The position numbers and the translations under genes are program-made. The notes under the pieces were generated by a model. It made no database searches. It was not told the DNA's origin and worked only from the letters and a program-made list of their open reading frames with translations. A DNA stretch of 64,000 nucleotides from Tenebrio molitor (Eukaryota; Arthropoda; Insecta; Coleoptera; Tenebrionidae), in contig NC_091049.1 of NCBI RefSeq assembly GCF_963966145.1, positions 2,046,001 to 2,110,000 of the forward strand, in the 5' to 3' direction. This document shows, piece by piece, positions 57,337 to 64,000 of this stretch. Numbering within the stretch: position 1 is the first letter of the stretch; every line of letters starts with the position of its first letter.

Positions 57337-58590
57337 GGGATGTTCTTTGGTTTGTCGGAAATGCTAGATAATAATTTGAATTTGTCAATTTGCCGCGTCA
57401 AGATAAATTGCCAAATTAGGAAATTCAAAATTACTAAATTGAAACACCAAGTACTGTCATACCTATTGACAGCACTGATGGCAAGACTGTGAAATGTACC
57501 TTTCCGTTTGTTTTATTGTTATTATTGACAGCTGACATAAATTTCAAATTTAAACTTCTTGGTTTTTGTAATACCTATTTTATTGATAATCGGAGTCATA
57601 TTTATTGGAGCAACGCTTTTGATTGAAATGCGTTTTCCTAGCTATAACTTGTTTGTTTTTAAAACTCCTCATTTTTCAGTAACAGAGATAACCCAATTTT
57701 GGGCGATCTATCAAATTCACGTCACTTCCGGTTATGTGACAAATTTAGGTAACAAAGACGCAAAAAAGTTACCATAGTTTTATTGCCAACTCAAACAGTA
57801 ATTGTTGCTCACGCGGTATATCGGGAGATACGAAAAGATACGAAAACACGTCGTAATTATTTAAATCATGCTCAGAAAAGTAATACATATTGGGAGATTG
57901 ATTTCATATCAAAACAATTATAAATCACACAAACAGGAACAACAACAACAAAATTTCTCTTTATAAGCTCTTTATTTTACCCGCATTAAAGCATTTTTAA
58001 AAATACAAAAAAAAAAGAAACAGGGGAATGTGTTACAATCAACGAAAATAATAATAAAACAATTGAGAACATTTAAAAATAAAAAAAACCTCTTAACTCC
58101 CAAAAAATCCAAACATGACACCTTTACACTTTTACTCTTTTTTCTCTATTAAGCAAAACTTGAAAATCAGTTTATTATCAATTACTTACGTTATCTTTGA
58201 TAAAATAAACAGGTTTAATAGTTGTTACTTTCATCCGAGCATTAATAAAAAAAAAATTTTTTTTTTAAGATATCAATGACTAAAAGTTGTATCCTACAAA
58301 AAGTTAACAGTTTTTTTGGAGGTCCCTGAAAGCTTAAAATTTTCGTGGTATTTTACACTCCGTGCGGTAAAATGACATATATGTAGTTTGACTAGTGTGT
58401 AAAAATCAAGATACCGTAGCTGTTCAAAATGTGTAAACATATCATTTAGAGTTGAGGAGGCCAAAAACACATTTGCCATTGTAAACTAAATTACTCAGCA
58501 TCATTCTTAAGAAAAAAAAGAACATTTTAGAACCCATAATAAATGACCTTGATAGGTTGTCGTTTGACCTTTACAATACTAGCATCTATA
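57337..58590. other. AT-rich non-coding DNA
   Basis: No supported gene and no clear repeat; several A/T homopolymer runs near 58000-58265. Confidence 0.4.
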
Positions 58591-59381
58591 ATCTATTCAT
58601 TTTGATTGTGACCACTCCCTAGTAACTTTTCAGTTGCTAGATTATTGATAGGGAATTTTAGATAACACTAAATCCAGTCGCAGTTGGCAACTTTCGGAGG
58701 CGCCATTTTGTCAGAAACGTCACGCTCACAGAAGACAGAACGGAGAACGACTTGCGCAAACGTTTTTCGACGTACACTGTGCGCATATCTATAAAATTGA
58801 GTTTTGGTACAAAATTTTAGAATTCAAAAAGAAAATATGCCACGTCGTCTTCCCAAAGTTGGGACCAAACGGTTAATATTGACTTGTTTCGAGACATTTA
58901 TTGAAGCCAACGGGAAAACAACTCGCAAAGACGAACGTCACCAATAAAGGTGGTTTTTTGTTGTACATTTTGGCTAGTAAGTGTTGTAGTTTGATACATT
59001 CTGCCTTATCATCCCCTGTAAATCATTTTTTTGAACTTTCTGTCTGATTAGTTTTTATCTGAAAATATTTGTATTAATCAAAATCAATGCTAATTGAAAG
59101 TTCTGTCTTATTGCCAAATGACCATTTCCTTCGTTCTTCCTTAATATCGAGAATTGCATGAGGTGATTTCGAAGTTTTTAAGTTAAATAATCTGTACCTG
59201 GATATAACCCCACTTTTCAACAGACGTGAATACAGAATCAGACAGACGTTTTTAGTTTCTCCTACTTCAAATATTGATTTCCGTTATTAATATTGATAAA
59301 TACATTAAAATCATTGCTTTACTACCATGGTCAAGTTTTGACTATTTTTTTTCGTTGTGGTCACAATCAAAGTGAATAGAT
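58591..59381 (+). mobile_element. Possible element with 25-bp inverted repeats and a tiny ORF
   Basis: ATCTATTCATTTTGATTGTG with ACCAC (58591-58615) pairs with the inverse at 59357-59381 with one mismatch. Inside, TATAAAA at 58790, an ATG at 58837 opening a 36-codon frame (begins MPRRLPKVGTKR) and CAATAAA at the stop (58942-58948) resemble a minimal gene. I do not recognise the peptide. No target duplication is clear, so element status is tentative. Confidence 0.4.
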
Positions 59382-59723
59382 CTTACATACTTTTTTGGAG
59401 AAAATCTATTGTGCAATAATAGTAGTTTATTAATGAGTTCGTGTGAAAATTGGGCTTTTTTTGGCATGAGTGGGTCAGTTTAAAACGCGAGTGAAACGAG
59501 TATACAGTATATACGAGTAAATAGTATACAGTCTAGTTTTTAGATATTATGGTAATGGTCCAAATACCTAATTCGGCTAAATTAAGAATTTTTATTTTTC
59601 CCATTTATTGCAACAAAACACCCTTACGACTCATTTATTAGGGGTGGACATTTCCTTAGGAATAAATTTTAATGTTTCTCAAAATATTGTTTTGTCGGGA
59701 TAATAATCCTTAAAATGTTGATT
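59382..59723. other. AT-rich non-coding DNA
   Basis: AAATTGGGCTTTTTTTGGCA near 59448 recurs, slightly changed, at 62446-62465 (AAATTGGGCTCTTTATGGCA). Nothing else recognised. Confidence 0.5.
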
Positions 59724-60499
59724 TAAACATTCAAATGAAATTGACCCAGCTTCGTCAAAATTTTAAAGGCTCCGAGAAATTGAACCAGGTACAAGGGTAA
59801 TAAAAGTCCTTGAGACAAACGGTGCAATTAAACAGGTGTTCCACATTTTTTGGAATTTTACTTAGGTTGAGTTAATGAATTTGATGTTTCAGATTAAGGG
59901 AACTATTCAAATTTTTGTTGGATGTGAAAGGGCGACAATTAGAAATAAACAGCTTCATCGTAAAGATGAACAAAAGGGCTTGCAGGTGTTGTTAGACAAG
60001 TAACAAGACGAAGTAGAAAGAGAAAACACAAAATGAAAGTGAATGAAGATTTCAATCTCATTAGAAAGGTTTTTGGAAATTCAAACAAAAATAGAACAAT
60101 TTCAAGATTTTGAATATCAACAAAATTTCATGTGGATGACATTGGAAACGTTAAAAGTGCATTTTAGGATTACATATACTTAAAATTATTTAATATTTCA
60201 ACGTAATCTTCTCTTTGTATTTTTTTTTATTGCATACCTAATACTTGTATAGTCAAAAAGTTGATTCAAGTTTTTTTATACTAGAGTTTGGAAAACAAAT
60301 ATGGGTATTTGAATACTAAGTATAATTTGAGTTATCTAAGAAAAGTGGAATATTTCCTAACAAGGGCGGAAATAATATTTCAACACTAAAAGTTGAATTT
60401 GATCATTTCTGAAATACGTAACTTGAAATCTGTCAAAAATAACCTAAAAATTTAGGACTACATAATTAATGTTTCTTTTTTAAATTATACTGGCTATTA

Positions 60500-61350
60500 T
60501 ACTGGGTGTCCTTAAAAATCTCGGAACAGCTCAATGGGGTCAACTTATGACAAAAATAATCAATACCTAACATTTTATATCTTTTACATTTGAAGATATG
60601 GAGGCTCGAAAGGTGCAGCTTTTATCTCATTTATTTTAAATATTAAAAAAGATTTTGACTACTTATGTATTTGTTTTGTACTAAGCTAGTGGTATTATAA
60701 TTCTGAATGATTGTGATCAGGTTTGCAATTACATATTTATTTACTTCATTATTTACAACATTTCCAGGAAGTGATTTTATGTCTCAAATTCTAAATGGCA
60801 ACATGGCCTTTATTGTTCTTTCTAATTTCCATGGATAAAAGAAAGAAATATTTTGATATTATATCGGGCCTTCAAATAAATATATATTTAGAGTAGGCGT
60901 AGGCGACATTCTAATTCTGTTAACAGTGTAAAGTAATTTTTGTAGGTAACCAATTATTCTCCGGAGCTACACAGGTTACATAGTAAGCTTTTTCCCAATT
61001 TCATATTGTCATATTCCGTGGAGGGGGAATAGGGAGAATGCACTACAAAAATTAAAAATATTTTCTAACCTAATTTTATTTCGTTAAAATGTCAGACGTT
61101 TCTTGTGTCATTTTCTACGCTGGAAAAATGTTGCAAACAATTGAATTTCCATAGGTTGCTCTAAATATAAATTTATTTGAAGGCCCGTTATAAATAGAAC
61201 ATTTTAAAATGCTGCCACATTTAGTGTAACCAAAAGGTCCATATCTCCCACATAAAAGACAATAGATTTTTTTAAACATTTTTACCTGATTTTTAATGAC
61301 TACTTAACAACGTACTGCTAAGCTGTTCCGTGAATTTGGGGCACCCTGTA
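60500..61350. mobile_element. MITE with CTGGGTGTCC ends, interrupted by a family H copy
   Basis: CTGGGTGTCCTTAAAAATCT then CGGAACAGCT at the left and AGCTGTTCCGTGAATTTGGG then GCACCCTGTA at the right. Without the insert at 60865-61187 it is about 530 bp. It sits inside the unit B pseudogene. Confidence 0.75.
60865..61187 (+). mobile_element. MITE, family H, complete, nested
   Basis: CGGGCCTTCAAATAAATATA to TTTATTTGAAGGCCCG, 323 bp, nearly identical to 29816-30136. TTATA occurs just before (60859) and just after the element, a possible target duplication. Confidence 0.9.
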
Positions 61351-61760
61351 TAAATATATTCAAGCCGAAAAAGAAAAAAAACAAAGTCCTAATTCTCGAA
61401 AAGCATAAAATCTTGCATTTTTGCAAAAGGTAAACATCCTACCTGTCAACTTGTCCAGGTCTTCTGTGTCTCTTCATTAAAAATTTCTTTTCTTTGTTAT
61501 GCGCAGTTAATGCTTCTCTATTGTCTATTGACAAATCCGCAAATTGGTAAATGAGAAATTTCTTTGTTTGTCTAGATCCCCCTCTGAACATACAATAGAC
61601 TCGTCCATTAGTTACTTATCTTGTTATTGTTTTTCTACTAGGTATAACGAAATTACTTGGAACAGGTCATAAAATTGCAAACTTTTTCTCACAAAAACAA
61701 ACCCTTCACCCCATTAAATCCAAGTAGGCGCCGCCTCGTTAATGCCGAACACCTGCAATG

Positions 61761-62574
61761 AAAACACGAATTAATAAGTAGTTGCCAAAAATAATATGAT
61801 TAATCTTAATTTTGAATATTGAATAAAAAAAAATGTAAACGTTATACAGATGTCCCAGAACTGCCCCAAAGAAAAAAGGGAATAGATATTTGTATTTGTC
61901 ATATTTGTCAGTGTCAAAATTAAATTTAAAAAAACATATGGACCAGCTGTACAATTTTATTCCAAATCATAGTTGAGGTTATGTTCACTTCACTTCCGGT
62001 ACCTTCTTTTCTTCCGTGAATTCATTTTCAAAACAAATTTACCTAATGGAGAATCAAGAGAAATCTTTTTCAAATTTGAAATAAACTCCCGTGCGTCAGG
62101 GCGCAGGTTCGATGACATTAATGATGTTGACACTCAGTGTGACCAATCGTATTATGATGAAAATCACCAACATAACGTTTTGACAATTGTTTATAAAAAA
62201 AATTCAATATTTTACGTTGCCGCGTTTTCCAATTTTGTTACGATATCAATAATTTTTTTTTTGTTCGACAATGTTACAATTTGAGAATTTTCTCCTGCGT
62301 GAACGGATTTTGATAAATGTCACAACTTGTCAAAACGAAACGTCAAGCTAATTTTAAAGATTTTAACTATTTTAAACGATTTGGAGCCTTTAAGGGGTTA
62401 GTCGAACAAAAAAACATATCTACCTATTCAACTCGTTCGTGTGTAAATTGGGCTCTTTATGGCATGAGTGGACGTGAATAATATACTGTTTTCTATTTTT
62501 GTGTCTCAATGAGCATTTCGTGACACTGAAAACAGTTTCACAATAGATAAAAGATCAATTTTATACTATCATTT
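61761..62574. other. Non-coding DNA
   Basis: A solo TACAGATGTCCCAGAACTGC end (family G) is at 61845-61866. The 103-codon plus frame at 61973-62284 has no splice or promoter support. Confidence 0.4.
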
Positions 62575-62778
62575 CTAGTGATTATTGAATATGGGGTTGG
62601 TATTGATAGTAAATGTCAGTGTTAAATGTAATGTCATTTGAACCTGAATCCATGTTGTTTGATCAAAATAAACTACATATTATTATAACATTTGGGAGAC
62701 AATTTGAAATATAATTTTCAATGAAATGACATTGCTTGATCAATACCAACCCAATTCCATTAAAATAAAAGTCACTAG
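62575..62778. mobile_element. Probable MITE, CTAGTGA ends, 204 bp
   Basis: CTAGTGATTATTGAATATGG with GGTTGGTATTGAT at the left pairs with ATCAATACCAACC and GTCACTAG at the right. No other copy is seen in the window. Confidence 0.55.
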
Positions 62779-62849
62779 ATAATTATTTTATATATTTTTT
62801 TAAATTAAATTAATGAAGCCAAAATAGAAAAAATAGCATGTTGTTTGTT

Positions 62850-63960
62850 GTGGCGGCCCATATAATTATCCCGACGGAATCAACACATCCTTATTGGCTC
62901 CCAAGCAATGGTCTATTATCGTATTATCGCAGTAACTAATGTTGCGCAACTATGGAAATGACTCGCCAGCTTTTGTTTGCAATGATATCGGCCCTCATGA
63001 CTCCATCTTCAATGAAAATTTTGTCCCCAGCGCCATCTAGTTACAACTGGAGACACCAACGATTCGGGCTCGGCGCAGAATGTGCAGATTGCGGCTGCGT
63101 TGCACTAGACCGACTAGAGGTGGCGCTGGTGTCGTGTCAAAAATTTGACAAGCTCCTTGACATTTTTGTTCCTAGATGGCCCACTTTTACCAGGACGAGT
63201 TTCTGTGACATTTTTCCTGTGGACACGCCTTGAAATCAATACTTTCGTTTTCATCCTTACACCTCTGACGGCCCGCGATTGTCTCTTGTTCCCTAAATAA
63301 GTGACATCAGTGCCTATTTTGATCACACGTCACAAAAAATATCGTCACCATTATGGCCCACTAGGTAATTATCAATACCTGATTAGGAACACAAATTCCA
63401 AACATTCCAACTGTCATTCCTATTAATCAAATTTGTCCAATTGTTGTTCCCGATTTGCACAAATTAATTTTCTTCTCTTTGTACTTTGTTAATAACAATA
63501 TCTTCTCAATTATTGACGAGGGTGTTGAGCTAAGCCGCCGCGTCGCTTGGGTTGGTAATATCTCGCGATCCCACCGCTCATTGGTCGCAACGCGGCCAAT
63601 TGTGACGCGACTCCGCCTCCATCTTTCCAAGGCACTCTGGACAGAGTCGCGTTTCTTGTCCAAAACTAGCATTTTTTTCCCAACTTGTTCGAAATCTTTT
63701 GCAAGTTTGTTTCGCCGCTGCCAAAAATTTGCAAAAAGGGTGGCCCAAATTTGTTTTTTTCGGTCAAGTATCGACAGATTTGGACGTAGAAATAGAGGAA
63801 ATAGAAGCATTCCTTTGTCTCTCGAAGAGCAGAGGCGACGCCCTACAGGAGAAAGTTTTTCGTTAAATAATTTGTTTTCTGGGTGAAAGGTGAGATTAAT
63901 AAAGCGGGGTCAAGGTCAAATGGAGTGAATCGCTGCTGAGACCCTAATCACTTCTTTCTT
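62850..63960 (+). repeat. Segmental duplication, copy B (chimeric)
   Basis: 62850-63003 matches 49352-49516 (shared GGAATCAACACATCCTT, GGAAATGACTCGCC and ATATCGGCCCT). From 63003 on it matches 54730-55490. In the other region these segments are about 5 kb apart. Both CTCF-like cores are kept: CAGCGCCATCT at 63029-63039 and AGGTGGCGCTG at 63118-63128. Confidence 0.8.
63481..63645. promoter_or_regulatory. Promoter-like block, second copy
   Basis: Identical to 55201-55323 over 63481-63603, with TCTCGCGA and the paired CCAAT boxes, then GTGACGCGAC where copy A has GTAACGTGAC. It is followed by about 190 bp absent from copy A, an AAAG|GTGAGA donor at 63890 and GGGTCAAGGTCA at 63907-63918. In the extra 190 bp two overlapping frames are open, but none links to the donor convincingly. 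Confidence 0.45.
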
Positions 63961-64000
63961 ATTAAACAACAAGAATTATTGTTGCTGCTCATTTTTCTTC

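Larger units (their letters stand above)
59724..61760 (-). pseudogene. Degenerate gene copy, unit B, split by nested MITEs
   Basis: On the minus strand: GGCGGCGCCTAC leader-type segment at 61741-61729, shared leader sequence at 61690-61640, loss of the NKII-TQ exon, then an open stretch from about 61606 to 61443 ending at a GTAGG donor. In one frame it reads GRVYCMFRGGS, later FLIYQF, NREALTAHNKEK and RPGQVD; in the frame matching unit 1 exon 2 it gives EGDLDKQRNFSF before a stop. A shared segment at 59850-59724 corresponds to 47945-47826, with a stop in B. Missing first exon and frame shifts mark a pseudogene. Family not recognised. Confidence 0.4.

Noticed and set aside
63427..63886. Overlapping 127- and 143-codon frames on opposite strands
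   Set aside because: Both cross the promoter-like block, and the other copy of the duplication lacks about 190 bp of them. Possible first-exon sequence, but no consistent frame.
1..64000. tRNA, rRNA, CRISPR or bacterial-type systems
   Set aside because: Scanned by eye for tRNA B-box sequence (GGTTCGAATCC-like) and regularly spaced direct repeats; none found. Repeats present are transposon-type inverted repeats.

Overview
The window looks like a piece of an insect nuclear genome, most likely a beetle or another holometabolous insect. That is inference from overall AT richness, introns of about 50-60 bp, a TATA plus initiator promoter, non-autonomous Helitrons with the usual insect termini, and many short inverted-repeat elements ending in TACAGGGTGT. 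There is no sign of prokaryotic organisation: no operons, tRNA, rRNA or CRISPR array. Most of the 64 kb is non-coding, and nearly all open frames over 60 codons look like chance.

Two loci look like genes. The best is a minus-strand gene at about 55548-56188: TATA box, initiator, a 58-nt untranslated first exon, a 57-bp intron ending exactly at the ATG, a 159-residue coding exon and a poly(A) signal. I do not recognise the product. The second is a small plus-strand gene model at about 28900-29292, with two introns of about 50 bp and a predicted 51-residue product; it is much less certain. Broken copies of a third, unrecognised multi-exon gene lie on the minus strand at 47.1-48.9 kb and 59.7-61.8 kb.

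Layout. 1-6.3 kb: non-coding, with T-rich tracts and two small inverted-repeat elements. 6.3-7.15 kb: an 806-bp Helitron carrying what looks like a captured first coding exon of a tyrosine-recombinase-like gene. 7.15-46 kb: alternating GC-richer unique blocks (possible regulatory DNA of a gene desert or a very large intron) and AT-rich stretches full of miniature elements, including three more Helitron fragments. 46-64 kb: duplicated territory, where parts of 47-55.5 kb recur, rearranged, at 59.4-63.96 kb. The two copies share an exactly identical promoter-like block of at least 123 bp, paired CTCF-like motifs and a nuclear-receptor-type site. A foldback element with two 304-bp arms lies directly upstream of the 56-kb gene.

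I see no complete autonomous transposon, virus or defence system. The most unusual points are the recombinase-exon fragments carried by two unrelated element families, the identical block inside an otherwise diverged duplication, and the unrecognised intact gene beside a large foldback.
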